Origin: Myroides pelagicus
Lineage (GTDB): Bacteria > Bacteroidota > Bacteroidia > Flavobacteriales > Flavobacteriaceae
Length of the DNA stretch: 54,570 nt
Assembly (NCBI RefSeq): GCF_009711055.1
Contig: NZ_WMJY01000022.1
Span: 1 to 54,570, forward strand
Direction: 5' to 3'
Part shown: in pieces, positions 9,615 through 19,013 of the stretch
How the letters are laid out: each line of letters begins with the position of its first letter
Position numbering within the stretch: the first letter of the stretch is position 1
Program-made: the position numbers and the translations under genes
The notes under the pieces: generated by a model
Told to the model about the DNA's origin: nothing
Databases searched by the model: none
Seen by the model: only the letters and a program-made list of their open reading frames with translations

Positions 9615-9698
9615 TTCATTATTTTAAAGAATCTTATATACTTTACTTTTGATGCTTACAAAGAAGACAACGTTTATAAAGTACCCCTTTAGTGTTTG

Positions 9699-10769
9699 TT
9701 AGTATTTGAAGAAAATATCTTGAATTGCGTTAGCATCAGCTGTTCTAGTTAATGCAAGCATCAATAAAATACGCGCTTTTTGTGGGTTTAAGTCATCAGC
9801 AACTACAAAACCTAGTGCTTTATCATCTACCTCATTGAACAAAGTAACACGTCCACCACCTGCTCTAGCAGATCTACATACAGCGATACCACTTTTTGCA
9901 GCAGCCTCTAATTCAGCACCTACTTGAGCATTGAAGTTACCATTACCCATACCAGCGTAAACAATCCCTTTTACTTTTGCCTCGCGAAGAGCTTTTACAG
10001 TAATCGCGCTAGCATCAGCATATCCGTAGATAATCTCTACTTGAGGTAATTTCTTAAGCCCTTTCACATTGAATTTCGCCTCAGAAGAACGCAGTGATTT
10101 GTAGTAATAGCTTACTTTACCGTCATAGATTAAACCGATAGGTCCAAAATTTCTAGATTGGAAAGTAGCTATATTTGTAGTGATAGTTTTAGTCACATCT
10201 CTTGCAGCGAATACAGATTCATTCATTGCAATTACAGGACCAATCCCTTGGCTATTAGGTGAAGCCGCAACCATCACAGCATCTAATAAGTTTCTATTTC
10301 CATCTTGACTCATCGCAGTCGAAGGACGCATAGCACCTACAAGTACTACAGGTTTGTCAGAATTAACAGTTAACTCTAAGAAATAAGCAGTTTCTTCTTG
10401 AGTATCCGTACCGTGAGTAACAACTACACCTTCAGCCTCATTGTTGTCAAAGATTTCGTTGATGCGTTGGCTCAATTTTAACCATGTGTCGATATTCATA
10501 TCTTGGCTACCAATCTGAGCGATTTGCTCACCTTTGATATCTGCCAAATCATGGATTTGAGGAACAGCATTTAATAAATCATCAACAGGCACTTTACCAG
10601 CTGTATAAGCAGCTTTTGTAGAAGATTCCCCAGACCCTGCAATAGTACCTCCTGTAGCTAGGATGATTACTCTTGGTTTTTCACCTTTGTCTGAATACGC
10701 TTTTTGTTTTTCTGCTTGCATTTGGAAAGTAAACATTACTCCAAATACGATTGCTAATACCTTTTTCAT
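9699..10769 (-). CDS. ansB: Type II (periplasmic) L-asparaginase
   Basis: Hydrolyses L-asparagine to aspartate and ammonia, here in the periplasm. The 356-residue protein starts with a signal peptide (cut near FQMQA) and contains both catalytic signatures: ILATGGTIAG (first nucleophilic Thr, near residue 41) and VVTHGTDTQEETA (second Thr with Asp; the Lys follows in VGAMRPSTAMSQDG). Length and motif order match the EcAII type. It lies 13 bases downstream of aspA on the same strand, so the aspartate it makes would be deaminated by aspartase once inside. A hairpin separates it from the dcu gene. Confidence 0.95.
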   Translation of the reverse strand: MKKVLAIVFGVMFTFQMQAEKQKAYSDKGEKPRVIILATGGTIAGSGESSTKAAYTAGKVPVDDLLNAVPQIHDLADIKGEQIAQIGSQDMNIDTWLKLSQRINEIFDNNEAEGVVVTHGTDTQEETAYFLELTVNSDKPVVLVGAMRPSTAMSQDGNRNLLDAVMVAASPNSQGIGPVIAMNESVFAARDVTKTITTNIATFQSRNFGPIGLIYDGKVSYYYKSLRSSEAKFNVKGLKKLPQVEIIYGYADASAITVKALREAKVKGIVYAGMGNGNFNAQVGAELEAAAKSGIAVCRSARAGGGRVTLFNEVDDKALGFVVADDLNPQKARILLMLALTRTADANAIQDIFFKY

Positions 10770-10782
10770 CTTGTAAAGAATA

Positions 10783-12192
10783 TTAAGAGTTTATTAATTT
10801 TGGATGGATCAAGTTTTCTAAAGAATAGATTTCATCCCATTTTTCTTGTGTGATTAATTTGCGCTGAACAACCACAATCTCGTGAATGTTTTTACCAGAT
10901 AACAACGCTTCTCCTGCTACACTAGCACATACTTCGTATCCAAGGATTGGGTTTAACTGAGTAACGATTCCGATACTACCCATTACTAAGTTTGCACAGT
11001 GCTCTTTGTTTGCTGTAATACCAATAATACATTTATCAACTAAAGTTTCCAAAGCATTTTTAAGGTATTCCAATGAAGTAAACAAAGCAAATCCGATAAC
11101 TGGTTCCATAACGTTTAACTGTAACTGTCCAGCCTCAGCAGCCATTGTCACAGTAAGGTCTTGACCAATAACGTAGAAACAAGTCTGGTTAACAACCTCA
11201 GGAATTACAGGGTTTACCTTACCAGGCATAATAGAAGAACCAGGCTGACGAGCAGGAAGGTTAATCTCGTTAATTCCTGTACGAGGTCCAGAGCTCAATA
11301 AGCGTAAATCATTACATATTTTAGAGATCTTCACAGCAGCGCGTTTCAGTGTACTCATGATTTGTACATACGCTCCTGTATCACTTGTAGCCTCGATTAA
11401 ATCAGGAGATAAAGTTAAAGGTAGATTAGTTTCTTTTGCTAAGTAGTCTACACATAACTCAGGGTATCCCTCAGGTGCATTTACTTTCGTACCGATAGCA
11501 GTAGCTCCCATATTTACCTCTAGAATTAACTTTTGAGCTTCTTTTAGTCTATCGTAGTCTTCATTCACTGTAGTAGCAAAAGCGTGGAACTCTTGTCCTA
11601 GTGTCATCGGAACGGCATCTTGAAGTTGTGTACGTCCCATTTTAAGCACTTGGTCAAACTCGAGTGCTTTAGCAGCAAACGCTTTGTTTACTTTTTGCAT
11701 TGTCTGACAGAAAGACTCTAATTTTAAGTATAAAGCTAAACGGAATGCTGTAGGATAAGCATCATTTGTTGACTGAGAACAGTTAACGTGATTATTTGGA
11801 TGGACAAATTGGTATTCACCTTTTTTGTGTCCTAAGTGTTCTAAAGCGATATTAGCAATTACTTCATTGGCATTCATATTTACCGAAGTTCCTGCTCCTC
11901 CTTGGATCAAGTCACTCACGAATTGATCATCGTATTTACCAGCGATAACTTCATCACAAGCGAAGCATATAGCATCTGCAATCTCTGGTTTTAATACTCC
12001 ACAGTCTTTATTAGCTAAAGCTGCAGCTTTTTTTACCCAACCTAATGATTTAATTAGGTCTTTTTCATTTACTAAAGTAATTCCAGTAATGTTAAAATTT
12101 TCAATAGCTCTATAGGTTTGTACCCCATAATATTTGTCATTAGGAATATCTAACTCTCCTAAGAAATCATGTTCTCTTCTAGTATCTTTCAT
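10783..12192 (-). CDS. aspA: Aspartate ammonia-lyase (aspartase)
   Basis: Cytoplasmic enzyme that splits L-aspartate into fumarate and ammonia. The 469 residues fit the fumarase/aspartase superfamily, with the signature GSSIMPGKVNPVIPE near residue 315, the GMTQLQD-like block (KMGRTQLQDAVP), and TSVNMNANEVIAN. The N-terminus (MKDTRREHDFLGELDIP) is typical of aspartases rather than fumarases. It is the first gene of the aspA-ansB-dcu-porin cluster; its product fumarate can serve as respiratory acceptor, and Dcu would export succinate. A TATATTTG element lies about 160 bases upstream. Confidence 0.95.
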   Translation of the reverse strand: MKDTRREHDFLGELDIPNDKYYGVQTYRAIENFNITGITLVNEKDLIKSLGWVKKAAALANKDCGVLKPEIADAICFACDEVIAGKYDDQFVSDLIQGGAGTSVNMNANEVIANIALEHLGHKKGEYQFVHPNNHVNCSQSTNDAYPTAFRLALYLKLESFCQTMQKVNKAFAAKALEFDQVLKMGRTQLQDAVPMTLGQEFHAFATTVNEDYDRLKEAQKLILEVNMGATAIGTKVNAPEGYPELCVDYLAKETNLPLTLSPDLIEATSDTGAYVQIMSTLKRAAVKISKICNDLRLLSSGPRTGINEINLPARQPGSSIMPGKVNPVIPEVVNQTCFYVIGQDLTVTMAAEAGQLQLNVMEPVIGFALFTSLEYLKNALETLVDKCIIGITANKEHCANLVMGSIGIVTQLNPILGYEVCASVAGEALLSGKNIHEIVVVQRKLITQEKWDEIYSLENLIHPKLINS

Positions 12193-12351
12193 TTTATACT
12201 ATTTTAGAAATTATTTATTAAAAATTGAAAAAAAACAAACAGAACTCTTTTTGTACACTTGCCAATTGACTTTTGCTTTTAGCCCCTGTAACTTTCTATT
12301 GATTTTCGATTACTTATCTACAAAAACAATTCCATTTCTTTTTTGATAATT

Positions 12352-12359
12352 CAAATATA
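12352..12359 (-). promoter_or_regulatory. Possible -7 promoter element for aspA
   Basis: The minus strand reads TATATTTG, an exact TAnnTTTG match, about 160 bases before aspA. I see no clear TTG at the -33 distance, so support is limited. Confidence 0.35.
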
Positions 12360-12890
12360 AAGAATATTACTTAATAAGAATATGGTAATTTATCATGTTT
12401 TTATTCATGATAATTACATAAAATGGATTCACTAACCTATAATCACATAAAATGACTTATTGCGAATAATCAAATTATAAACACCATACATCTATATTTT
12501 ATTAAGAACCTAAATAATAAAAACAAATAACTTAATTATTAGCAACAAACCTAACATTCTAGCTAATGCCTATTTTTGTCTTTTAAGATAATTTAACGTT
12601 TAAAATCTTAAAAAGATTTATTGAATATTTGTTGAAATCAATGATTTCAGTGGTGAATTCTCTCTCTTTTTTTTCGAAAACTATACCTAAAACTTCCAAA
12701 AAAGCTCTTTCTAGAAGTATTAATTATTTTCTTAAAGAAAAGTTAGAAGCCTATCTTCTAATTTCATGTGAAATCCTATCTTTTTTCACTTGATTTTTGT
12801 TGTGTTAAGCCCATTTTTGTTAGAAAATAACTTTATCGACCTCCAATACCCCTTAAAAATCACTTCATTTTCTCATTAGTATATAACAAA
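12360..12890. other. AT-rich spacer upstream of aspA
   Basis: No gene seen. It contains a near-perfect palindrome TGAAATCA-ATGATTTCA around 12633-12650 and a shorter AGAAG/CTTCT pair near 12747-12761. Either could be an operator or just part of decayed sequence. Confidence 0.35.
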
Positions 12891-12891
12891 A

Positions 12892-12929
12892 AAGTGAGCC
12901 TAACAATGCTAGACTCACTTCTTTTTTAA
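12892..12929. terminator. Terminator after the broken surface-protein gene
   Basis: AAGTGAG (12892-12898) pairs with CTCACTT (12914-12920), with an inner CTA/TAG pair. T-rich flanks lie on both sides, so it can work for either direction. Confidence 0.7.
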
Positions 12930-12948
12930 TCTTCTACTTTTAATAGCC

Positions 12949-15108
12949 TTATTTAACCATATACTCCACTACTGTATTAGCCTGTACATATGCAATCGCC
13001 CAAGCCATAGTGTTAGCATATAAAACACTATTATATACCATTATATCGCCATTATACTTTTTAGCAATTGGCTTACCTGCTGATGTAATAGCTGCTGGAT
13101 ATATATTTATATCTTTATTAATTGCATTTCCTGAAATCCAACCTCCATCGCCAATGTATAACCCAAAGGTTGATGTTTAAGCATCCAAGCCAATGCAGCA
13201 TCTTTATTATTAACCGCGATAGGAAGATAATCCGATGAATATCCTTTAACATATAGTGAATTATTTACATCACTACCAGCTGCCAACCCTCGAATATCTC
13301 CAAAAGGTCCATTGATTAACGGATCGTCTACTTGTTTAATTGCATTAGTAGGTGTCGATACACCACTGCTAACAACTGTGCCTACTGAAGTACTTATAGC
13401 ATTAAGCATATTCTTTATATTTTTCAGGATTGTTTTCTTGAGCGTGAATCACCACTCCTTTTTTATTTTTGACAAAATCGGCTAAAATCTTAATTACCTC
13501 ATTATCTGCGCCATAAGCAAAGCCAATTACAATAACATCAATCTTATTATTATTAATAAAATTCTTTAAATACACACCTTTACTACCCTCACCATCAACC
13601 AGCTCAATACTCTCGACTTTAAGAATTCCTTTTGGACCAAGGTTAGCTGCTGTTTTTACAATAGCCTTTGAAGAATGAATTTGATCTGAAGAAGCAGGTT
13701 GATATACTCCGGCTCCAAGCCCAAGAACATTAATCGTTCGATATCTAAAGTCAATGGATTGACTACACACATTTACACCAACAGAACTATTGCCACTTAT
13801 TGCATAATTATATGTACCTCCATCAACTGGAATACCTTTGGCTCTTAATAGAACGGATTGTTTACCTATAGATTCAAACAGACCAGTAGCAGAAAAGCTT
13901 ACTCCGTTTACCTCATTGGTTTTTATAAGGTACTCTCCTGGGTACTTCACATCTACCATTACTTCCAAAGTATTCTCTTGTGTCATCGCAATTCCTGGGG
14001 AATACACACCGTGTCTAACCGTTTTCGAGCAATCCAGTAAATAATTAACCGGCTGAGCAGCCACTGATACATCAAATGAACATGACTGTGTCAAACCATC
14101 AGCTGACATTAAAATATAAGTATTCACCCCAGGTGTTGTCGGTATACCATTAGCTGTTAGTACTATTTCATGCTCACCCATACTATCTAGAGTTAATGGT
14201 CCAGAGCTAAAATACACCCCTCCTACTTCATTAGTCTTTAAGGTAGTTACGCCAGTAGCGTATACAGTGATCGGAAGAATCACAGTATGATTAGCAGTAG
14301 CTGCTTCATCTTGTAAGTAATCTCCTTTAACTACGGCATTCGTACAGTCAACTGAAAAACTAATATCTTTTACCTCTACATCTATGGCAGGACAAGTATT
14401 AGCCATATCCGAATTGGTAACTAATGTAAAAGCATTTTTTCCTGAAGCAATTGGTGTTCCCATGGCTTGCAATTCAATCTCAACCTTACCTGTTGTTTCA
14501 AATATACCCGAACCAGCAAAAGAATAGCCATTTACCTTATCTGTATTAATATTCCAATACTCTGGAGAAGTTACATTAACAGTAAATGCTAACTTATCAG
14601 CTTCCGTTAACTTTAAACCAATAAAGCACGCATCTGGCACTCGTATCGTCGCACACTCCACCATATAACTTACAGCAGCTCTACTAACAAACACATTAGG
14701 ATGACAGTCACTTTCTCTACGCTTATCTAAATATATAGTCAATTTATCACCTGCTTCTCCGGTAGTATACCCCTTACTAGGTGTACCTGTCCCACTGAGC
14801 ATCAGTGTATAACTTCCCGCTGCTGGAAAAGTTCCATTGTCAGAAAAATAATAGCCATTCTTACTAATAGCTAATAATTCGTAAGTACCAGGCTCTGTCA
14901 CTGTCACTGTTAAGGTGATAAAGTTAGAAGCATCTAAGTATTTCCCTTGTTTGTACTCTCCATTAACAACAATTTCACCACAGTGCTTATCACTTATATC
15001 AAATACTGCTGATGGTGGTGTACCACAAATACTCAACCATGTCGCTTGAGCTTGGCTCCTTTCTTAAAGACAACTAACTTTAAGAAATAAAACCTTAAAA
15101 AACGTCAA
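12949..15108 (-). pseudogene. Broken gene for a secreted repeat protein (Ig-like repeats plus C-terminal domain)
   Basis: One protein can be followed through three pieces. Piece one (15108-13402) has four repeats of about 100 residues, each with a block such as SGIFETTGKVEIELQAMGTP or TGLFESIGKQSVLLRAKGIP, then a domain beginning INVLGLGAGVY. Piece two (13409 to about 13163) is one frame over and continues LNAISTSVGTVV. Piece three (about 13163 to 12949) returns to the first frame with LYIGDGGWISGNAI and ends VVEYMVK. At the 5' end a hydrophobic run (LTFFKVLFLKVSCL) is cut by TAA (15066-15064) just before SQAQATWLSICG, a probable signal-peptide end, and no ATG precedes it. The C-terminal part, with DVIVIGFAYGAD, may be a flavodoxin/ThuA-like fold (weak inference). 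Two compensating frameshifts, a stop and a lost start argue for a true pseudogene. Confidence 0.8.
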
Positions 15109-15150
15109 TTTTCACCTACTTATCTTTCGTAATGATCCTAAACATAAAAA

Positions 15151-15177
15151 AGGAGACTTCTTATCTAGAAGCCTCCT
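15151..15177 (-). terminator. Terminator of thiD
   Basis: AGGAG.CTTCT (15151-15161) pairs with AGAAG.CTCCT (15167-15177). On the minus strand the stem is followed by TTTTTT. It lies 35 bases after the thiD stop. Confidence 0.85.
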
Positions 15178-15211
15178 CTAAGTATAATTGAAAAAAAAAT
15201 TATCACTGGGG

Positions 15212-16024
15212 TTATTCCCAAAAATCAGCAAAGTGATGAACAGGTCCATGTCCTTTACCAATTGTGTATTTTGCACCAGCTATAAGTACTCTTGTTATAT
15301 AATCTTTACCCCGTTGTACCGCCTGGTTTAACGGCAACCCTAAGGCTAAATAGGCCGTAATTGCAGAAGATAACGTACAACCCGTCCCATGGGTGTTTTG
15401 TGTATAAATACGCGGCGATGGCAAGTATAACACTTTGTCAATTTCTGCATTGTATAATACATCTGTCAATACCTCCCCAGCAACATGACCTGCTTTTAAC
15501 AATACTGAAACCTGTCTATTACACGATAAAGCACGCGCGTATTCAGCTAGATCAGCTTTCGTATCTATCTTCTGTCCCAATAAGACTTCAGCCTCTGGTA
15601 TATTAGGGGTTAGAAGTCTTACCTGAGGAATCAATACTTCTTTTAGTGTATCAACCGCCTCTTGTTGCATAAGTTCATCTCCTGATGTTGCTACCATCAC
15701 AGGATCTAAGACAATATTGGTTTGCTCATACCTGAATAGAACTTCACTTACTCCTTGAATTAAAGACTTAGCGTGCAACATACCTATTTTTACAGCATCA
15801 CTGCCGATATCTAAGAGTACAGAATCTATCTGTCCCACGACAAAATCAACTGGTATAGGATGTACACCGCTTACTCCTACTGTGTTTTCATCTACAACTG
15901 CTGTGATAGCTGTAGCTCCATAGCACCCCAAAGCCGAAAAGGTCTTTAAATCTGCCTGTATACCTGCTCCTCCACTTGGATCACTCCCTGCTATACTCAA
16001 TGCTATTTTATACCTCTGACTCAT
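15212..16024 (-). CDS. thiD: Hydroxymethylpyrimidine / phosphomethylpyrimidine kinase
   Basis: Phosphorylates HMP and then HMP-phosphate to HMP-pyrophosphate, the pyrimidine half of thiamine. The 270 residues match the ribokinase-like ThiD family: ALSIAGSDPSGGAGIQADLKTF at the N-terminus (substrate site), VLDPVMVATSGDEL in the middle, and THGTGCTLSSAITAYLA near residue 215, which holds the anion hole and catalytic Cys/Asp region. It is a single-gene transcript ending in its own terminator. A TPP riboswitch and terminator lie in the 390-base leader, so it should be shut off by thiamine pyrophosphate. No other thi genes are in the window. Confidence 0.95.
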   Translation of the reverse strand: MSQRYKIALSIAGSDPSGGAGIQADLKTFSALGCYGATAITAVVDENTVGVSGVHPIPVDFVVGQIDSVLLDIGSDAVKIGMLHAKSLIQGVSEVLFRYEQTNIVLDPVMVATSGDELMQQEAVDTLKEVLIPQVRLLTPNIPEAEVLLGQKIDTKADLAEYARALSCNRQVSVLLKAGHVAGEVLTDVLYNAEIDKVLYLPSPRIYTQNTHGTGCTLSSAITAYLALGLPLNQAVQRGKDYITRVLIAGAKYTIGKGHGPVHHFADFWE

Positions 16025-16227
16025 TGCTTCTGATTTTATCTATATGCCAATAATTTTTAACACAAACCCTAAATATGCTGTATGTGAAGAGACTAAAAAC
16101 GAAAGCACAGTACACAAGCTAAGCTGCTGCTTATACCCTAAACATTTTCGACACTAGATCAAATGCACAAACAACAAAATGGGCACAGCTAGCTTAGTTA
16201 TGTATGTTTACTGCGTTGGCTTTTAAG

Positions 16228-16264
16228 CAAAAAAAAAAGACCGTTTTACACAAGCAAAACGGTC
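16228..16264 (-). terminator. Riboswitch-controlled terminator in the thiD leader
   Basis: On the minus strand GACCGTTTT (16264-16256) pairs with AAAACGGTC (16247-16239), followed by about ten T. It lies downstream of the TPP riboswitch and upstream of thiD with no gene between, as expected of an expression-platform terminator. Confidence 0.85.
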
Positions 16265-16323
16265 ATCAACACAATATCTTGAATAATTGTAGTCCTAGTA
16301 CAACTATACTTTTCTATTTTTTG

Positions 16324-16400
16324 CCGTTTCCCTACGATGTCAATTACAACATATCAGGTTCTAGGGTATTATCTCAGCTTACTAAAGCACCCCTAACAGT
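16324..16400 (-). promoter_or_regulatory. TPP riboswitch (THI element)
   Basis: The minus strand reads, in order, AGGGGTGC, GCTGAGA, TACCC, GAACCTGAT and CGTAGGGAA, the hallmark boxes of the thiamine-pyrophosphate riboswitch. P1 would pair CUGUU (16399-16395) with AACGG (16328-16324). It heads the thiD leader, followed after about 60 bases by a terminator. Expected effect: TPP binding lowers thiD transcription. Confidence 0.95.
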
Positions 16401-16406
16401 ACTTTA

Positions 16407-16414
16407 CAAACATA
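16407..16414 (-). promoter_or_regulatory. -7 promoter element of the thiD leader
   Basis: The minus strand reads TATGTTTG, an exact TAnnTTTG match, ending seven bases before the riboswitch. This would start transcription right at the 5' side of the riboswitch. A matching -33 TTG at the usual distance is not evident. Confidence 0.5.
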
Positions 16415-16531
16415 CATTTAATAAGGCAACCTACCTATAGTTTTCACAATTATTAACTTAGCTGTGAAATTATATTTTTTTAAGTTAAAATTCATCTATA
16501 TTTACAAATCTAATCACTTAATTGAAAAAAT

Positions 16532-17389
16532 ATGAAAAAGAAAAAATCATTTCTATCCATGTCAATTATTGCTCTTTTGATGGCAAGTTGTTCTTCTGAT
16601 GATACTCCTACCCCAACCCCTGTTCCATCAAACGATATTTATGTGGTAGAATCTATGCAATCAGATTACTACTTAGCTAATGACAAAGGAGAGTTTGACA
16701 AACCATATGATACAGAAACAAAAACTTTCACCTATGACGACAAAGGAGCCTTAATTAGTCATACTATCGAATCGATTGACGATATAGGACAACCAACTGA
16801 AAATATACAAAAGTACAAAGGTACCTATACCTATAACGACAAAGGATTATTAGTTAAGTACAAAAGTGTTGACCTTATAGACAATACTGATTTCTGGGAC
16901 GCAACCCTTACGTATAATGCTCAAGAGCTTGTCAGCGAAATTTACGATGCTGTAGAAGACTTAAAAACTACCTTTGAGTACAACGATCAAAGACAAGTCT
17001 TAAAAGAAGTTGTGACTACTGCGAATAATGTTAACACTATTATGTATCAACACAAAGAAGGTAATATCATACTTGTTGACAACAGTCCGAACACCTCTAC
17101 ACCCGAACAAATGAAGTTCAGCTATGACAATACGCCTAATCCTTTTAAATACATGCGCGTTGACTTTTCATTAGATGACTATGATTTTACAGGTGAATTT
17201 TTAGGATTTGTTCACAACAACAAAAATAGCGTGACCAAGTATCAATACAATGATACGGAAGTACTTCCGATTGAATATACTCTAGATCCCAAAACTGGTA
17301 TGCCAATAGAACAAATTACTTATTTTGAATCAGATAAAAGCGATAAAGAAGTAATTAAATACACCTACAAAAAAATAGAGCAAAAATAA
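16532..17389 (+). CDS. Lipoprotein with YD/RHS-like repeats
   Basis: Exported lipoprotein of 285 residues. The signal peptide ends MASC, with the lipid Cys at residue 20, followed by SSDDTPTPTPVP, a flexible linker. The rest contains repeats of the kind FTYDDKGALISH, YTYNDKGLLVKY, FEYNDQRQVLKE, spaced about 40-50 residues, which resemble the tyrosine-Asp-rich strands of RHS/YD-repeat proteins. Such proteins are common in Bacteroidota but their role is unknown. It is a single gene on the plus strand with a terminator 54 bases downstream, and TATATTTA (16497-16504) just before it is a near match to a -7 element. Confidence 0.8.
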   Translation: MKKKKSFLSMSIIALLMASCSSDDTPTPTPVPSNDIYVVESMQSDYYLANDKGEFDKPYDTETKTFTYDDKGALISHTIESIDDIGQPTENIQKYKGTYTYNDKGLLVKYKSVDLIDNTDFWDATLTYNAQELVSEIYDAVEDLKTTFEYNDQRQVLKEVVTTANNVNTIMYQHKEGNIILVDNSPNTSTPEQMKFSYDNTPNPFKYMRVDFSLDDYDFTGEFLGFVHNNKNSVTKYQYNDTEVLPIEYTLDPKTGMPIEQITYFESDKSDKEVIKYTYKKIEQK

Positions 17390-17442
17390 CCGCTCTATGA
17401 ATTACCCCCAGCAGTAGCTCTAGTAGTAATTTTGAATATACT

Positions 17443-17478
17443 AAGTCCCTTTGATTGTTTAACCAAAGGGACTTTTTA
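17443..17478 (+). terminator. Terminator of the YD-repeat lipoprotein gene
   Basis: AAGTCCCTTTG (17443-17453) pairs with CAAAGGGACTT (17463-17473), followed by a T run. Confidence 0.88.
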
Positions 17479-17725
17479 TTTGTACAAAATTCAAATCGTA
17501 AACACTTATTAAAACAAGTTTACAAATACCCCTATAGCTACCAAATGTTTTAATGATTACCTTCCTACTTTAATTTTTCTTTTCATGTCTAATGTGATAC
17601 AACAAAACACGAATAAACCAACAATTACCTATTATAATAGAAAGCAAACATTCCGAGAATTTAGACTCCACGACTAAACACATTCGAGAATGCAGGTGTA
17701 ATCATTCGATTACACCTTTTTATTA
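17479..17725 (+). other. Gap with an orphan plus-strand terminator
   Basis: No ORF with protein-like content. AGGTGTAATC (17694-17703) pairs with GATTACACCT (17708-17717) around ATTC, followed by TTTT: a strong plus-strand terminator with no plus-strand gene since the one already terminated at 17478. It may end a small RNA starting in 17480-17690 or be a back-up terminator. Confidence 0.45.
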
Positions 17726-17769
17726 AAATAAGAGAGCTGCATTCCATATGAATACAGCTCTCTTTATTT
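17726..17769 (-). terminator. Terminator of the universal stress protein gene
   Basis: AAATAAGAGAGCTG (17726-17739) pairs with CAGCTCTCTTTATTT (17755-17769). On the minus strand it follows the Usp stop by about 20 bases. Confidence 0.8.
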
Positions 17770-17789
17770 ACAAAAAATACGGTTTCTTA

Positions 17790-18623
17790 CTATTCTTCGT
17801 GAAAAGCCAAAATAGGCACATAAGTATGATAACTAAGCTTCTTAGTCACACTACTTGTAAATAGCTTTTCAAAGAAGTTTCTACTGCGTGTGATAGACAC
17901 TAATAAATCAATATTCTCTTGATCTAAAAACTCAAAGATACCTTTCTCAACATCACTTGCCTCAACGATATAGAAACGAACAGGAGAATCTTTATAATTT
18001 TCTTCCCAGCTCTTCACTACAGCTCCATCAATTTTATCTTTAGACGTAGCTACATGCACACATTTAATCGTTGCACCAAAACCATTAGCCATTGGAATTA
18101 ACTTGTCTAAAATTGCTTTATCTTGCGTCTTAAACAAAGTAGAGAATGCAATAGACTTCACCCCGTCGAAGATAGCATCATGCGGAACACTCATCACAGG
18201 GATATCTAATGAACTAATAGCATTAGCAGTATTAGAGCCTAATAGCTTTTTATCCAACCCAGAGTTACCATTGGTTCCCATTACCACTAAGTCGATAGCC
18301 TCTTCTTTCACAACCTTTTTCATAATCGTATTTAAGAAACCTTCCTCTAGAATAAAGTGCATAGGCACATGGTCTAAATTGTGCTCCTTGGCAATCTCTC
18401 TAATTTGTGGTACCTGATCTTTGAAATTTTCAAAGTTGCTAAGTTCTATTGTCTTATAGACATCTTGCACCATCACAGGGTTTGCCGTTGCAGAGATTAC
18501 TGGCATTTCATAAGCATGCAAAACAAATAAACTAGCTTTTTGATTATCAGCCATTCGCAGTGCATATACTAGTGCATTATTAGCTGTTTCAGAAAAGTCG
18601 GTTGGGAATAATATTTTTTTCAT
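17790..18623 (-). CDS. Universal stress protein with two UspA domains
   Basis: Tandem UspA protein of 277 residues. Domain one (1-145) has the start KKILFPTDFSETANNALVYAL and the ATP-binding pattern VVMGTNGNSGLDKKLLGSNT, which fits G-2x-G-9x-G-S/N. Domain two (about 155-277) has the same strand order but only SITRSRNFFEKLFTSSVT at the matching place, so ATP binding there is doubtful. Such proteins act in stress survival through unknown partners. Single gene, cytoplasmic, with the ATG at the clear domain start. A TATCTTTA sequence (18655-18648, minus) is a possible -7 element. Confidence 0.92.
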   Translation of the reverse strand: MKKILFPTDFSETANNALVYALRMADNQKASLFVLHAYEMPVISATANPVMVQDVYKTIELSNFENFKDQVPQIREIAKEHNLDHVPMHFILEEGFLNTIMKKVVKEEAIDLVVMGTNGNSGLDKKLLGSNTANAISSLDIPVMSVPHDAIFDGVKSIAFSTLFKTQDKAILDKLIPMANGFGATIKCVHVATSKDKIDGAVVKSWEENYKDSPVRFYIVEASDVEKGIFEFLDQENIDLLVSITRSRNFFEKLFTSSVTKKLSYHTYVPILAFHEE

Positions 18624-18972
18624 AGTATGTGATTGTAATGTTTTGCATAAAGATATGAATAATCTTTATTTTCTAATAATCTTTTAACTAAACAATCCTA
18701 CTACTTTATTCAAATTACAATGACGACTTTATTTGGCGTTAAATATATAAATACTAATATTAACCTATCATTAAACTTAGCAAAATCAATCAATCAAACC
18801 TTATTTAAATTTTATTTAATATTTTATGTTAAATACATAAAATAAATAACTACACTTATGTTAATTATACTGCCAATTTAAGTCATAAACATTTTAAATT
18901 AGCTTTTTAATAATTAATCAATCATATATCGCTTTTAATACGTAATTAATAAACAATCGCTCTTTTATTTCT
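18624..18972. other. AT-rich divergent spacer
   Basis: Spacer between the minus-strand usp gene and the plus-strand small gene. Apart from the candidate promoter elements at its ends I see nothing in it. Confidence 0.5.
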
Positions 18973-18980
18973 TACATTTG
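18973..18980 (+). promoter_or_regulatory. -7 promoter element of the small basic gene
   Basis: TACATTTG matches TAnnTTTG exactly. It overlaps a TTG at 18978 that would otherwise extend the reading frame, which argues that translation starts at the ATG at 19014. Confidence 0.5.
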
Positions 18981-19013
18981 CAACAAACACCTTATAAACG
19001 AAATTGTATTACT

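Noticed and set aside
18978..19013. TTG start extending the small basic protein by 12 residues
   Set aside because: The TTG is part of an exact -7 promoter element, so it should lie upstream of the transcript.
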